NCBI RefSeq assembly: GCF_010993965.1
Contig: NZ_WIXM01000011.1
Coordinates: 1 to 64,000, forward strand
Source: Gracilibacillus sp. YIM 98692
Lineage (GTDB): Bacteria; Bacillota; Bacilli; Bacillales; Amphibacillaceae
DNA length: 64,000 nt
Reading direction: 5' to 3'
Shown: positions 25,943 through 36,045 of the stretch, one piece after another
Layout of the letters: each line of letters starts with the position of its first letter
Numbering within the stretch: the first letter of the stretch is position 1
Notes under the pieces: generated by a model
Databases searched by the model: none
The model's input: the letters and a program-made list of their open reading frames with translations, nothing else
What the model was told of the DNA's origin: nothing
Made by a program: the position numbers and the translations under genes

Positions 25943-27734
25943 TACACTTTCACTTTTTCAAAATCTTACAAAAGATATACTCGCACCTCCTCCTGATCTA
26001 ACAGTATCAGAATGGGCTGATGCCTATCGAAAATTATCAAGTGAATCATCAGCAGAACCAGGACAATGGCGTACGGATCGCGCACCATATCAACGTGATA
26101 TCTTAGATGCGGTTCTGGAACCTGAGTCTGAAAAAATAGTAGTTATGGCCAGTGCCCAGGTAGGAAAAACAGAATTAATTTTAAATACTGTTGGTTATCA
26201 TATCGATTTTGACCCAGCACCAATTTTATTGATGCAACCAACTGAAGCATTAGCAAAAAGTTTTTCAAAAGAACGATTAGCGCCAATGATTAGAGATACT
26301 CCTGTTTTAAGGAAAAAAGTTTCTGATGAAAAAACACGTGATGGAGGTAACACCACATTGCAAAAAACATTTGCCGGTGGTTATATTGCGTTAGTTGGTG
26401 CAAATGCCCCTTCTGGTTTAGCATCAAGACCAATTCGAATACTATTAGCAGATGAAGTGGATCGCTTTCCGGTTAGCGCTGGAACAGAAGGTGATCCACT
26501 TTCTCTTGCAGAAAAACGTACTAATAATTTCTATAATCGCAAAAAGATAATGGTTTCCACTCCAACAATTAAAGGTGCGAGCCGAATCGAATCAGAATAT
26601 GATTCAAGCACAAAAGAACAGTGGAATCTACCATGTCCATCCTGTAATGAATATCAACCTTTAAAATGGGCTCAAATTGTATTTAACAAAGATAATTTAG
26701 ATGACGTAACCCATGCTTGTATTCATTGTGGTGCAATGCACAACGAGTATGAATGGAAAGGCAAAAAAGGAAAGTGGATAGCAACTAACGACAAAGGGTT
26801 ATATAGAGGATTTCATTTGAGTGAGTTTGTTAGTCCTTGGCGCAAATGGAAAGAAATTGTGAGTGACTTTTTAGAATCTAAGAAAAAAGGAAAAGAAGCT
26901 TTGAAAGTTTGGACAAACACTTCTTTAGGTGAAACATGGGAAGAAGATGGAGACCAAATTGAAAGTGATGCTCTGCATGAACGATTAGAAAAATATAATG
27001 CGGATGTACCGAATGGTGTAAAAATATTAACAGCTGCAGTTGACACACAAGATGATCGGTTTGAAATTGAAGTAGTAGGTTGGGGAGAAGGTAAAGAATC
27101 TTGGGGGATTGATTATCATGTAATTTACGGCAATTTAAACCAACCTAAGATATGGAATGAACTAGATGAATATTTAAGTAGAACATGGACCAAAGAAGAT
27201 GGTTCGCATTATGGAATCGCTTGTGCTTGTGTTGACTCAGGTGGACACTATACTCAAGAAGTTTACCATTTTACTAAACCAAGAGAAGTGCGAAGAATTT
27301 ATGCCATTAAAGGTAAAGGTGAAAACAATGGTGAATATGTACCATTAATCAGTGGATATTCAAGAGTAAAGCCAAGCAAAGCATTATTAATTACTGTCGG
27401 AGTTTCGGATGGTAAAGCTAAAGTGATGTCCAATTTGCAAGTGGAAGAACCCGGGCCAAACTTTTGCCATTTCCCTAGGGATAGAGGGTACAACCAACAA
27501 TATTTTGATGGATTAACCGCAGAAAAATTGGAAACAAGATATCGACAAGGTGTTGCTTATAGAGTTTGGAAGAAAACTAGAGAAAGAAATGAGCCATTAG
27601 ATTTACGAGTATATAATACTGCAGCATTAGAAATATTAAATCCAAATTTAGAAAAAGATTATACAATCGAAAAAACGAAAGCACCAGCTAGAAAAAGAAG
27701 GCGGAAACGTGTCTTGTCTAAAGGTGTGAAATAG
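25920..27734 (+). CDS. Terminase large subunit, GpA family
   Basis: 604 aa. N-terminal packaging ATPase with Walker A-like MASAQVGKTE (about residues 77-86) and Walker B ILLADEVDRFP; zinc-binding CPSC ... CIHCG (about 239-279); C-terminal nuclease domain with an AAVDTQDDRFEIEVVGW acidic motif. It cuts concatemers at cos and pumps DNA into the procapsid. Length matches lambda gpA (~640). Confidence 0.93.
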   Translation: MAAKRKSDTLSLFQNLTKDILAPPPDLTVSEWADAYRKLSSESSAEPGQWRTDRAPYQRDILDAVLEPESEKIVVMASAQVGKTELILNTVGYHIDFDPAPILLMQPTEALAKSFSKERLAPMIRDTPVLRKKVSDEKTRDGGNTTLQKTFAGGYIALVGANAPSGLASRPIRILLADEVDRFPVSAGTEGDPLSLAEKRTNNFYNRKKIMVSTPTIKGASRIESEYDSSTKEQWNLPCPSCNEYQPLKWAQIVFNKDNLDDVTHACIHCGAMHNEYEWKGKKGKWIATNDKGLYRGFHLSEFVSPWRKWKEIVSDFLESKKKGKEALKVWTNTSLGETWEEDGDQIESDALHERLEKYNADVPNGVKILTAAVDTQDDRFEIEVVGWGEGKESWGIDYHVIYGNLNQPKIWNELDEYLSRTWTKEDGSHYGIACACVDSGGHYTQEVYHFTKPREVRRIYAIKGKGENNGEYVPLISGYSRVKPSKALLITVGVSDGKAKVMSNLQVEEPGPNFCHFPRDRGYNQQYFDGLTAEKLETRYRQGVAYRVWKKTRERNEPLDLRVYNTAALEILNPNLEKDYTIEKTKAPARKRRRKRVLSKGVK

Positions 27735-27778
27735 ACATCCATTATAAAAGTGGATGTTTTTTAATGAGGTGATTTTGA

Positions 27779-27997
27779 ATGGTGACATTAGAAAGAGCTC
27801 AAAAACATTTGGAAGCTTGGTTAGATGCAGAATTAGCGGTATCAACTGGTCAATCATATCGAATTGGAACAAGACAATTGACTAGAGCAAATTTAAGCGA
27901 AATTCGAAAACAAATAAGTTACTGGAAAAGTGAAGTTTCAAGGTTAAAAGGTAAAGGGGCGCGCAAAGTACGACGAGCTATACCAAGAGACTGGTAA
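27779..27997 (+). CDS. gpW-like head-tail joining protein (DUF6148 type)
   Basis: 72 aa. TLERAQKHLEAWLDAELAVS and a basic C-terminus (KGARKVRRAIPRDW) match the small gpW/DUF6148 proteins found between terminase and portal in lambda-like head modules. Confidence 0.75.
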   Translation: MVTLERAQKHLEAWLDAELAVSTGQSYRIGTRQLTRANLSEIRKQISYWKSEVSRLKGKGARKVRRAIPRDW

Positions 27998-28011
27998 GGG
28001 GGTGGTAAGAT

Positions 28012-29601
28012 TTGAACTGGGTAGATCGGGCGATTGCATGGGTATCACCAGAACGTGGGTTAAAACGAATGCACGCAAAACAAAAAATGAATTTAATTGG
28101 TCATGGCGCTGGATATGGAAGTCACGGAGCTAGCACCCAGAAAAAAAGCATGATGGGATGGCTCACTAGACAGGGATCCGTGATTGAAGATGTGGAGTAC
28201 AACATACCTAAACTTCGTGAGCGTTCACGTGATTTATACATGGGAGCCCCACTTGCAACTGGTGCATTAAAAACTATAAGAACCAATGTGATTGGTAGTG
28301 GTTTGAAACTAAATTCACAAATCGACTATGAATATCTAGGAATGACATTAGAAGAAGCAGACGATTGGGAAACGAAGGTGGAGCGTGAATTTAACCTTTG
28401 GGCAGAATCATTACATTGTGACGCGCAACGAATGAATAACTTTTATGAATTGCAACAATTGGCCTTTTTGTCTTGGCTCATGTCTGGTGATTCTTTTGCG
28501 TTACTCCCTTACTTTGAACGACCTAATATGCCATATGATTTACGCGTGCAAATAATTGAATCTGATCGTGTTTGCAATCCAAGTAAGGTTCCAACTTTAG
28601 ATAAAGACAATAAAATCGTAAACGGTGTAGAGATTAACAAGCGCGGTGAAGTAGTTGCTTATCACATTGCGCAACATCATCCTAACAGCATTTCCTATTC
28701 GACTAATGAATGGAAGAGAGTAAGGAAATTTGGTGCTCAAACTGGAAGACAAAATGTTATTCATTTAATGGAATCGGAGAGACCAGAACAAAGACGAGGT
28801 GTACCAATCCTTGCACCAGTTATTGAATCATTAAAACAATTGAGTAGATACTCAGAAGCTGAATTAATGGCTGCTGTTGTAAGTGGGATGTACACGGTCT
28901 TTATCAAAACAGACGATAAAAGCGAAGATCAATTTGGTGAAATGTATGCGGATGATGAGCAAGTGGATTCATATGACGAAACCTCCTACGAACTTGGAAA
29001 TGGAGCCATGGTCCAATTAGGAGAGGGGGAAGATGTTAAAGAGGCGAATCCAGGACGGCCAAATCAAGCATTTGATGGATTTGTTACATCAGTATGTCGT
29101 CAAATCGGTTCTGCTATCGAAGTACCGTACGAATTGTTATTAAAGCATTTCACATCATCTTATTCAGCAAGCCGAGCTGCGTTATTAGAAGCATGGAAAA
29201 TGTTTAAGATGCGCAGAACATGGATGTCAAATGACTTTTGTCAGCCTATATATGAGGAATGGTTATCCGAAGCTGTTGCAAAAGGTCGCATAGAAGCGCC
29301 GGGTTTCTTTAATGATCCATTAATCAAAAAAGCTTATACAAGGGCTGAATGGAATGGTCCTTCACAAGGTCAATTGGATCCACTCAAAGAAGTAAATGCT
29401 GCGGCAAAACGTGTAGAAGAAGGATTTAGTACAAGAACACGAGAAACCACGGAAATGGGTAATGGGGATTACTTTAGAAACCATAGTCTTCGTGTGGTAG
29501 AAGAAAGAATGCGTAGAAGAGACGGACTTGCATCCAATGAAATAGGGGATGTTCCAGATAATCCAGATCAAGAAGACGATGAAGAACAAAGAAGAAATTA
29601 A
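28012..29601 (+). CDS. Portal protein (lambda gpB family)
   Basis: 529 aa. Forms the dodecameric DNA entry channel. MGAPLATGALKTIRTNVIGSG, the IIESDRVCNP segment and the TSSYSASRAALLEAWKMFKMRR helix are typical of lambda-type portals. TTG start with AAGGGGGTGG upstream. Confidence 0.92.
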   Translation: MNWVDRAIAWVSPERGLKRMHAKQKMNLIGHGAGYGSHGASTQKKSMMGWLTRQGSVIEDVEYNIPKLRERSRDLYMGAPLATGALKTIRTNVIGSGLKLNSQIDYEYLGMTLEEADDWETKVEREFNLWAESLHCDAQRMNNFYELQQLAFLSWLMSGDSFALLPYFERPNMPYDLRVQIIESDRVCNPSKVPTLDKDNKIVNGVEINKRGEVVAYHIAQHHPNSISYSTNEWKRVRKFGAQTGRQNVIHLMESERPEQRRGVPILAPVIESLKQLSRYSEAELMAAVVSGMYTVFIKTDDKSEDQFGEMYADDEQVDSYDETSYELGNGAMVQLGEGEDVKEANPGRPNQAFDGFVTSVCRQIGSAIEVPYELLLKHFTSSYSASRAALLEAWKMFKMRRTWMSNDFCQPIYEEWLSEAVAKGRIEAPGFFNDPLIKKAYTRAEWNGPSQGQLDPLKEVNAAAKRVEEGFSTRTRETTEMGNGDYFRNHSLRVVEERMRRRDGLASNEIGDVPDNPDQEDDEEQRRN

Positions 29602-29620
29602 TTGAAAGGGGGTGGGAGAA

Positions 29621-30658
29621 TTGAAAAAAATCAGTATTCGAGGTCCTATCATCTCGAGTAACCAACAATGGATTTATGATTGGCTAGACATGGAAGCTAC
29701 TAGCCCCAAGAAAGTTAATCAAGAACTAGAGCAAGCCACTAACAACGAAGAGATTGAGGTGGAAATTAATAGTGGTGGCGGTTATGTGTTTGAAGGGTCT
29801 GAAATTTATACTGCATTAAAATCTTATCAAGGTAACGTAAAGATTAAAGTTTTAGGAATTGCAGCAAGTGCAGCATCTGTTATAGCTATGGCTGGTAATA
29901 AAGTAGCAATGGCACCAACAGCGCAGATGATGATTCATAACGCATCTTCCATTGCGATGGGCGACTATAGAGATATGGATCATGAATCAAAAGTTTTAAA
30001 GAATGTGAATCAAACCATCTCTAGCGCATATCGCATCAAAACTGGTATGGAAGAAAAAGAATTATTAGAGATGATGGATGAAGAAACTTGGCTCACACCA
30101 CAACAAGCAAAAGAACAAGGCTTCATTGATGAAATTATGTTTGATAACGAGATGAAGTTTGTAGCAAGCGAAGACACTAATCAAATGCTTCCACAAGCGG
30201 TGATTGACAAACTGCGCAATGAATTTTTAGATCATAAAAAATTCACAAATTATGCAAATGAGGAGGAATCAGCACCGATGGATTTAGAAAAATTAAAAAA
30301 CGATTATCCAGATCTTTACGAGCAAGTAAAGAACGAAGGCTATCAAAATGGAACGAAGGATGAAAATAATCGAATTAAAGCCATTGAAGATTTAGATATT
30401 CCAGGTAGCGAAGAGCTAATTAACAAAGCTAAGTTTGAAACGAATGCTACTGCTGAAAAAGTGGCCATGGATATTATAAAAGCGCAAAAAACACAAGGAC
30501 AAAATATTTTTAATCAAACCAAACAAGAAGCAAAAGAGTTGGATGATATTCAGGGATCAGAAGCACCCGAAAATAAAAAGCCAGAGGAACAAGAAATAGA
30601 AGAAAAAGCGAGTTCCATCGCAAACTTTATCAATAAAAAACGAGGAGGTAATAAGTAA
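29621..30658 (+). CDS. ClpP-like prohead maturation protease
   Basis: About 345 aa. The ClpP-type domain shows NSGGG, the nucleophile Ser in GIAASAASVIAMAG, His in AQMMIHN, and an acidic residue near EEKELLEMMDEETW. The C-terminal 130 residues are charged and helical, possibly the scaffold. I prefer TTG 29621 (MKKISIRGPI), which lies 6-8 bp after a GGGGGTGG site, over the GTG at 29612. Confidence 0.9.
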   Translation: MKKISIRGPIISSNQQWIYDWLDMEATSPKKVNQELEQATNNEEIEVEINSGGGYVFEGSEIYTALKSYQGNVKIKVLGIAASAASVIAMAGNKVAMAPTAQMMIHNASSIAMGDYRDMDHESKVLKNVNQTISSAYRIKTGMEEKELLEMMDEETWLTPQQAKEQGFIDEIMFDNEMKFVASEDTNQMLPQAVIDKLRNEFLDHKKFTNYANEEESAPMDLEKLKNDYPDLYEQVKNEGYQNGTKDENNRIKAIEDLDIPGSEELINKAKFETNATAEKVAMDIIKAQKTQGQNIFNQTKQEAKELDDIQGSEAPENKKPEEQEIEEKASSIANFINKKRGGNK

Positions 30659-31020
30659 TGCCAACATTAGATACTTTTGATCGTGATAATCTCTTTGCCG
30701 GTGGTGTGCAACCTGTAGTGACAGATTCAGTAACTGTAGCATCCGGGGAAAATTTAACACGTGGAACTGTATTAGGGATTGTATCTGCAAGTGGTGAGGC
30801 GGTTGCTGTTGATTCTGCACAAACAGATGGATCAGAAAAACCCTTTGCTATTCTTTCTGAAGATGTAGATGCGACCGATGCCGCAACACCTGGAGCTATA
30901 TATCTGACAGGGGAATTCAATGAAGATGCATTAACTTTTGGTGGTTCCGATACTGCTGATGATCACAAAACAGCATTACGTGAAATAGGTATTTTCTTAA
31001 AAACTAATCAAGAAGCTTAA
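30658..31020 (+). CDS. Head decoration protein (lambda gpD-like)
   Basis: 120 aa. GENLTRGTVLGIVSASGEAV and KPFAILSEDVDATDA with the GAIYLTGEFNEDAL strand match the gpD/decoration family, which stabilises the capsid. Position between protease and capsid genes agrees. Confidence 0.87.
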   Translation: MPTLDTFDRDNLFAGGVQPVVTDSVTVASGENLTRGTVLGIVSASGEAVAVDSAQTDGSEKPFAILSEDVDATDAATPGAIYLTGEFNEDALTFGGSDTADDHKTALREIGIFLKTNQEA

Positions 31021-31033
31021 GGAGGAATAATTG

Positions 31034-32068
31034 ATGGCTATTAACACTTATGATACTCGAATTATGTTACCTGCTATCGAATCGATGATGCCGGTTCGTA
31101 CATTTCTAAAGGATACTTTTTTCTCAAATGTCAATACATTCACAAGCGAACATGTGGACATTGATTACTATAAAGGCCGTCGTAAAATGGCGCCATTTGT
31201 TTCACCGCGTATTGAAGGAAAAGTAATGGATCGTCAAGGATTTACTACGAAAACATTTAAACCTGCGTCCGTAAAGCCGCAAAGAATCATCACTGGTGAT
31301 GATATTAATAAACGTTCTATCGGTGAACACATTTACTCTCCAAAAAGCCCAGACGAGAGAGCTGCAGAAATGCTTGCAAAAGATTTATCAGAACTTGATG
31401 AGTCCATTACACGTCGAGAAGAGTGGATGGCAGCACAAATCCTATTTACAGGGAAAGTCGATATGGTTGGTGAAGGTGTAAATGCCACGTTAGATTTCGA
31501 CTTTACGAACAGTGAAACATTGAGTGGCACGGACTTGTGGAGTGATCCTGATAGTGACCCATATAAGAATTTAAAAAATTGGAGGCTATCAGTCATTCAA
31601 AAGTCTGGTCTAACTCCAGATACAGTGATTATGGCATCTGATGTTGTCGATGAGTTTGTGAACAACACGGCTATGCAAAATCTATTAGATAACCGTCGTA
31701 TTCAGATGGGGCAAATTGACCCTCGTACCTTACCAAACGGGGTTACATTCATCGGAACCCTTACTGCTTTAGGGTTGGATATTTATAGTTATGATGAGTG
31801 GTATTATGATGAAGAGGAAGATACGGAAAAATCAATGGTTCCATCTGGTAATGTGTTTGTCGGCTCATCTCGTGCCCGTTCTTCTATGTTGTACGGGGCT
31901 GTTACTTTGACAAATAGCAGGACGAATAACTTTACAACGTATGAGGGAAGTCGTATTCCTGATTCTTGGATTCAAAAAGATCCAGCGGCCCGTTTCTTAC
32001 AGGTTCATAGCCGTCCACTGCCTGTCCCTCATGAAGTCGATAGCTGGTATGTAGCCAAAGTACTATAA
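31034..32068 (+). CDS. Major capsid protein (lambda gpE-like)
   Basis: 344 aa from ATG 31034 (MAINTYDTRIMLPAIE) after GGAGG. HVDIDYYKGRRKMAPFVSPR near the N-terminus and the PAARFLQVHSRPLPVP C-terminus are typical of gpE-type HK97-fold capsids. Confidence 0.93.
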   Translation: MAINTYDTRIMLPAIESMMPVRTFLKDTFFSNVNTFTSEHVDIDYYKGRRKMAPFVSPRIEGKVMDRQGFTTKTFKPASVKPQRIITGDDINKRSIGEHIYSPKSPDERAAEMLAKDLSELDESITRREEWMAAQILFTGKVDMVGEGVNATLDFDFTNSETLSGTDLWSDPDSDPYKNLKNWRLSVIQKSGLTPDTVIMASDVVDEFVNNTAMQNLLDNRRIQMGQIDPRTLPNGVTFIGTLTALGLDIYSYDEWYYDEEEDTEKSMVPSGNVFVGSSRARSSMLYGAVTLTNSRTNNFTTYEGSRIPDSWIQKDPAARFLQVHSRPLPVPHEVDSWYVAKVL

Positions 32069-32085
32069 GGGGAGATGGATAGAAT

Positions 32086-32439
32086 ATGAGCTTACAAACT
32101 AAAGAACGGGTAAGGCATAATGGAATAGTCTTTGAACCTGGAAAAACAATTGAAGAAATTTCCGAGAAGGATGCCAAACGTCTCATTGATTTAGGAGTCG
32201 CTTTTTTTGTGTCTGAAAAAGAAGAGATTACCGAGAACCAAGAGGAAAACTTAGGGGAAGAATATTCAGTAAACGCAGAAGAAGAATTACATCTTATTGA
32301 GTACGTCGATTTAAAAACAGTGGCAAAAGAAGTGGGACTTGATTTTGCTGGTAACATTTCCAAAAAGAATTTAATCGATCTGATCATCGAAGAAGAAAAG
32401 GTCAAAGAGATTCTTGATCTTACTGAGGATGAAGAATAA
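32086..32439 (+). CDS. Hypothetical head protein with YqbF-like N-terminus
   Basis: 117 aa, very acidic. The N-terminal RVRHNGIVFEPGKTIEEISEKDAKRLIDLGVA looks like the YqbF-type beta domain found after capsid genes in Bacillus phages. The C-terminus may be a small SAP/HeH-like motif (DLKTVAKEVGLDFAGNISKK). Role unknown. Confidence 0.62.
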   Translation: MSLQTKERVRHNGIVFEPGKTIEEISEKDAKRLIDLGVAFFVSEKEEITENQEENLGEEYSVNAEEELHLIEYVDLKTVAKEVGLDFAGNISKKNLIDLIIEEEKVKEILDLTEDEE

Positions 32440-32756
32440 TGGCGAAGTTACGTGATTTCCTGGAATCCGATTTTCAAACATTTGTTAATACAGATGAATT
32501 TGCTGAAGAAGTGGATATAGAAGGTAATAAAATCGAAGTAGTCATGGATAGTGATACTTTAGAAAAGAAAAAGTTATCTAATGATGCAGAGGGGCTTGCT
32601 AATAGCGAGCTCCTTTTTCATGTAGAGAAAAACAAACTAGCATTTACTCCATTCCCTAGACAGAACCTAGTTTTTAATAATGAACTCTATTATGTAACAA
32701 ATGTCCAAGAGGATGAAGGACTTTATACGATCACATTAGGAGTGCATCGTTCATGA
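32439..32756 (+). CDS. Putative head-tail connector protein
   Basis: 105 aa beta-rich protein (ELLFHVEKNKLAFTPFPRQNL, ELYYVTNVQEDEGLYTITLG). Size, content and position match gpFII-like head-tail joining proteins. Overlaps its neighbours by 1-4 bp. Confidence 0.65.
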   Translation: MAKLRDFLESDFQTFVNTDEFAEEVDIEGNKIEVVMDSDTLEKKKLSNDAEGLANSELLFHVEKNKLAFTPFPRQNLVFNNELYYVTNVQEDEGLYTITLGVHRS

Positions 32757-33322
32757 ATAACGTGAGCGTTGATATCGATAGAAAATTAGTTGCCGATGTT
32801 CAAAAACGTTTAGGCGAGTTTCACAAGAAGGCTCCAAATGCTATAGCAAAAGCACTAAATCGTGCTATGACCAACGTTAATTCAAATATAAAAAAAGAAA
32901 TCAGAAAAGAATATCACATCAAATCGAGAGATATTGCTTCTACTTTAAGCAAACCAGCAAGAGCAACAAAAAATAATTTATATGCAGAAGTTAATTCCAA
33001 AGGTAGACCTATTGGAATTGATAAATTTAAAGTGTCTCCTAAAACAGTAAATCCGAATCGTAAAAGCCCCATTAAAATTGCTGTTAAAAAAGATGGAGTA
33101 AAAAAAGCAATGGGTGCATTCATTGCCGACATTAACGGAATAAAAGCCTTTAAAAGAACATCAGGTTCAAGACTTCCTATCCAACGTTTATTCGGACCCT
33201 CTGTACCACAAATGTTAGAAGATGAGGGAATCCAAGAGGAAGTCAATCAATTAGGTCAAGAAACGTTTGATAAACGATTAGACCATGAGATAGAACGAAT
33301 TTTAGAAAAAGGGAGGGCATAG
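32753..33322 (+). CDS. Minor tail protein Z-like
   Basis: 189 aa, basic. The KAPNAIAKALNRAMTNVNSN helix and RLPIQRLFGPSVPQMLEDEG motif are typical of phage tail protein Z (tail completion) family members. Confidence 0.78.
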   Translation: MNNVSVDIDRKLVADVQKRLGEFHKKAPNAIAKALNRAMTNVNSNIKKEIRKEYHIKSRDIASTLSKPARATKNNLYAEVNSKGRPIGIDKFKVSPKTVNPNRKSPIKIAVKKDGVKKAMGAFIADINGIKAFKRTSGSRLPIQRLFGPSVPQMLEDEGIQEEVNQLGQETFDKRLDHEIERILEKGRA

Positions 33323-33325
33323 TAT

Positions 33326-33805
33326 ATGATTCCTCTCGAGTTACAAGATGCGCTGCGACAAAAACTCGAAAAATTATTTGACGGAATGCGATTTAAAAAT
33401 ATGAAAAATGAACGTGTTCCTGTAAATGTGTTCGAGCAACATTTACCTAATAAAAATCCGAATTTGAATCCTGGAAACGATGATCCTTACCCATGTATTA
33501 TTATTCGTTTGTCTAATGGTGAAAACCCTAACGAAGACGAAGGGCAAAGAACTACTGTACAGTTTATTGCAGGCGTTATCGATCGAGATAATAACAATCA
33601 AGGTTATCATGATGTATTAAATATTATTAATCGCATCATAGAGGATTTAAGAAGAAATCCTATTATTAACGAAAAATTTGAGGTCGACTCTTCCATGACT
33701 TGGAGTTATCACGATGAAGATGTTGAACCTTATTTTTTCGCAGGTTTGGAGACATATTGGACAAATCCACAAAACTTAAGAGAGGATGTGGAACGCTTTA
33801 TATGA
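33326..33805 (+). CDS. Putative tail terminator / completion protein
   Basis: 159 aa. PYPCIIIRLSNGE and AGVIDRDNNNQGYHDVLNIINRI look like the alpha-beta fold of tail terminators (gpU of lambda type). Placed between Z-like and sheath genes. Assignment mainly by position. Confidence 0.6.
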   Translation: MIPLELQDALRQKLEKLFDGMRFKNMKNERVPVNVFEQHLPNKNPNLNPGNDDPYPCIIIRLSNGENPNEDEGQRTTVQFIAGVIDRDNNNQGYHDVLNIINRIIEDLRRNPIINEKFEVDSSMTWSYHDEDVEPYFFAGLETYWTNPQNLREDVERFI

Positions 33806-34053
33806 CAAGAAAAAAGAAAAAAAGCACTACAGTAATTTATGCAGGTCCAAGTTTAAAAGATTTAAAACAGTATTCAGTCTTCACTGGAGAACTACCTACT
33901 TATATCAAAAACTATCAAGAAAATAACATTTTAAAAGCCTTATTTATTCCAGTATCTAATTTTTCGAAATTTAGACGACAAGTAAAGGTTGAAGGATCCA
34001 AAGAGAATCAAATTTACAAAAAAGCGATTGAAATTACGAAGGGAGGCAATTGA
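33802..34053 (+). CDS. Hypothetical protein before the tail sheath
   Basis: 83 aa from ATG 33802 (MTRKKKKSTTVIYAGPSLKDL), overlapping the previous stop. Basic. Small proteins of this kind stand before the sheath gene in related prophages; function unknown. Confidence 0.6.
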   Translation: MTRKKKKSTTVIYAGPSLKDLKQYSVFTGELPTYIKNYQENNILKALFIPVSNFSKFRRQVKVEGSKENQIYKKAIEITKGGN

Positions 34054-34056
34054 TAA

Positions 34057-35511
34057 ATGCCATACAAACATGGAATTTATGTGACGGAAAACCCAACCAC
34101 TTTTGAACAACCTATAAAGTCATTGGCTTCTCAGCAAGTGGTATTTGGCACAGCTCCTATTAATCTTGCAGAAGATATAGATGCAGCAGTAAACGAACCA
34201 GTTTTAGCAAGAAACTTTGAAGAAGCAAAAGCTAAATTAGGTTACAGTGAAAATTGGAGTGATTATACACTTTGCGAAGTGATGGATGCATCGTTTAAGC
34301 AAATTAAAGTTGGTCCTGTTGTATTCGTTAATGTATTAGACCCAAGCACCCATATACAAAATATAACAGCAGAAGAAGTACAGGTTAACAATCAAGAAGC
34401 AAAAGTTGAAAAAGAAGGAATATTATTAAATTCTCTTGTTGTAAAAAGTTCTGATGGGGCAACAACATATGAGGAAGATTTAGATTATCTAGCAGGTTTT
34501 GATAATGACGGTTATGTGGTCATCTCAATTTTAGACGATGGTTCAATTGGATCCAGTGTATCCAGTTTGCAAGTAGATTATGATCAACTTGACCCATCTC
34601 AGGTAACAAATGAAGATGTCATTGGAGGTTATGATGAATCCACCAATACGTATAAAGGAATAGAAATAGTAATCACTATTTTCCCTAAATTGGATGTAGT
34701 TCCTACCATCTTATTTGCTCCTGGATTTTCGCAGTATTCAGATGTAGGTTCAGTACTTGTTGCTAAATCTGAATCTATTAACGGAAGTTTTAAAACAGAA
34801 AATGTGTTGGACTTGGAAGGGTCCACGATTGATGATGCGATAGCTGATAAAAGTACAAAACAATATGATGACAAATCTTCTATTCTATGTTGGCCAAAAG
34901 CTAAAATTAACGGAAAAACATATCACTATAGTTCTGTAGTGGCTGCTGTCCTTTCACGAACAGATGCAGAAAATGAAAATGTACCTTATCAATCACCATC
35001 CAACAAACGCATACCTGTTGAAGCTATGGTTAATGACAATGACCAAGAAATCTTTTTAGATCAAGTACAAGGGAATCGTTTGAACGGAAAAGGTATTGTC
35101 ACAGCTGTCAGCATGAGAGGTTGGAGAGTATGGGGAAATAATACGGCCATGTATGATGATGAAATGGATTCTATTCCGGATCCAAAAGATCGCTTCATTG
35201 CTATTCGTCGTATGTTTAATTGGTGGGGTAACAGTTTCATCTTAAACTATTTTGATCGTGTGGATGATCCTACAAGCTATCGATTAATTGAAAGTGTCGT
35301 TGATTCCGAGAATATCCGTGCAAATGGATTTCAAGCTAGAGGGCAAATTGCTGGTGCTCATATTGAATTTAGAGAGCAAGACAATCCTACAAGTCAAATC
35401 ATGGATGGGAAAATACAATTTATTCAAAAAATAGGATTTTTAACACCAGCGAAGGAAATTGAAAATGTATTAGAATTTGACCCTACCATTTCATTTGGAG
35501 GTGATGAATAA
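34057..35511 (+). CDS. Contractile tail sheath protein
   Basis: 484 aa. The N-terminal MPYKHGIYVTENPT and the C-terminal block (MRGWRVWGNNTAMYDDEMD, RRMFNWWGNSFI, SVVDSENIRANGFQARGQI) are typical of Mu/P2-type sheath proteins. Shows that the phage is a myovirus. Confidence 0.92.
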   Translation: MPYKHGIYVTENPTTFEQPIKSLASQQVVFGTAPINLAEDIDAAVNEPVLARNFEEAKAKLGYSENWSDYTLCEVMDASFKQIKVGPVVFVNVLDPSTHIQNITAEEVQVNNQEAKVEKEGILLNSLVVKSSDGATTYEEDLDYLAGFDNDGYVVISILDDGSIGSSVSSLQVDYDQLDPSQVTNEDVIGGYDESTNTYKGIEIVITIFPKLDVVPTILFAPGFSQYSDVGSVLVAKSESINGSFKTENVLDLEGSTIDDAIADKSTKQYDDKSSILCWPKAKINGKTYHYSSVVAAVLSRTDAENENVPYQSPSNKRIPVEAMVNDNDQEIFLDQVQGNRLNGKGIVTAVSMRGWRVWGNNTAMYDDEMDSIPDPKDRFIAIRRMFNWWGNSFILNYFDRVDDPTSYRLIESVVDSENIRANGFQARGQIAGAHIEFREQDNPTSQIMDGKIQFIQKIGFLTPAKEIENVLEFDPTISFGGDE

Positions 35512-36029
35512 TGACCAACCCTATTCCTGAAAAAGTAATTAATTATAATGTCTATGACGATACAGATAAATTAGTAGGTATTACTTCAGAGGTCACTTTA
35601 CCAAACTTTGAGGCTATGACGGAAACGATGAGTGGCGCTGGCATTGCTGGAGAATACGAATCAGCAACACCAGGTCATTTTGCATCACAAACAATAGAAA
35701 TACCCTTTAAAACAATAACGGATCAGTCATTTTCCTTGTTAAAAAATAGAGGAAGATCATTAGTATTAAGAGCAGCGCAACAAAGTTATGATATGTCCGA
35801 AGGTCGCACTCAATCAAGGCCGTTAAAAATTACACTGAGAGGACAACCAAAAGGAGTAAACCTTGGAACCATGTCGGTAGGTGGTATGACAGAAACCACT
35901 AATTCTTTGGAGATATTGTATGTGAAAATCGAATTAGATGGTCGTACGTTACTAGAATATGACAAGTTAAATTTTGTTTACATTATAGATGGAGAAGATA
36001 TTTTAGGAAATATCCGAAACATGATATAA
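35511..36029 (+). CDS. Tail tube protein
   Basis: 172 aa, P2 FII-like: VTLPNFEAMTETMSGAGIAGE near the N-terminus and GMTETTNSLEILYVKIELDG near the end. Directly follows the sheath gene, overlapping by one base. Confidence 0.9.
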   Translation: MTNPIPEKVINYNVYDDTDKLVGITSEVTLPNFEAMTETMSGAGIAGEYESATPGHFASQTIEIPFKTITDQSFSLLKNRGRSLVLRAAQQSYDMSEGRTQSRPLKITLRGQPKGVNLGTMSVGGMTETTNSLEILYVKIELDGRTLLEYDKLNFVYIIDGEDILGNIRNMI

Positions 36030-36045
36030 GAAGGGAGAAAAATAC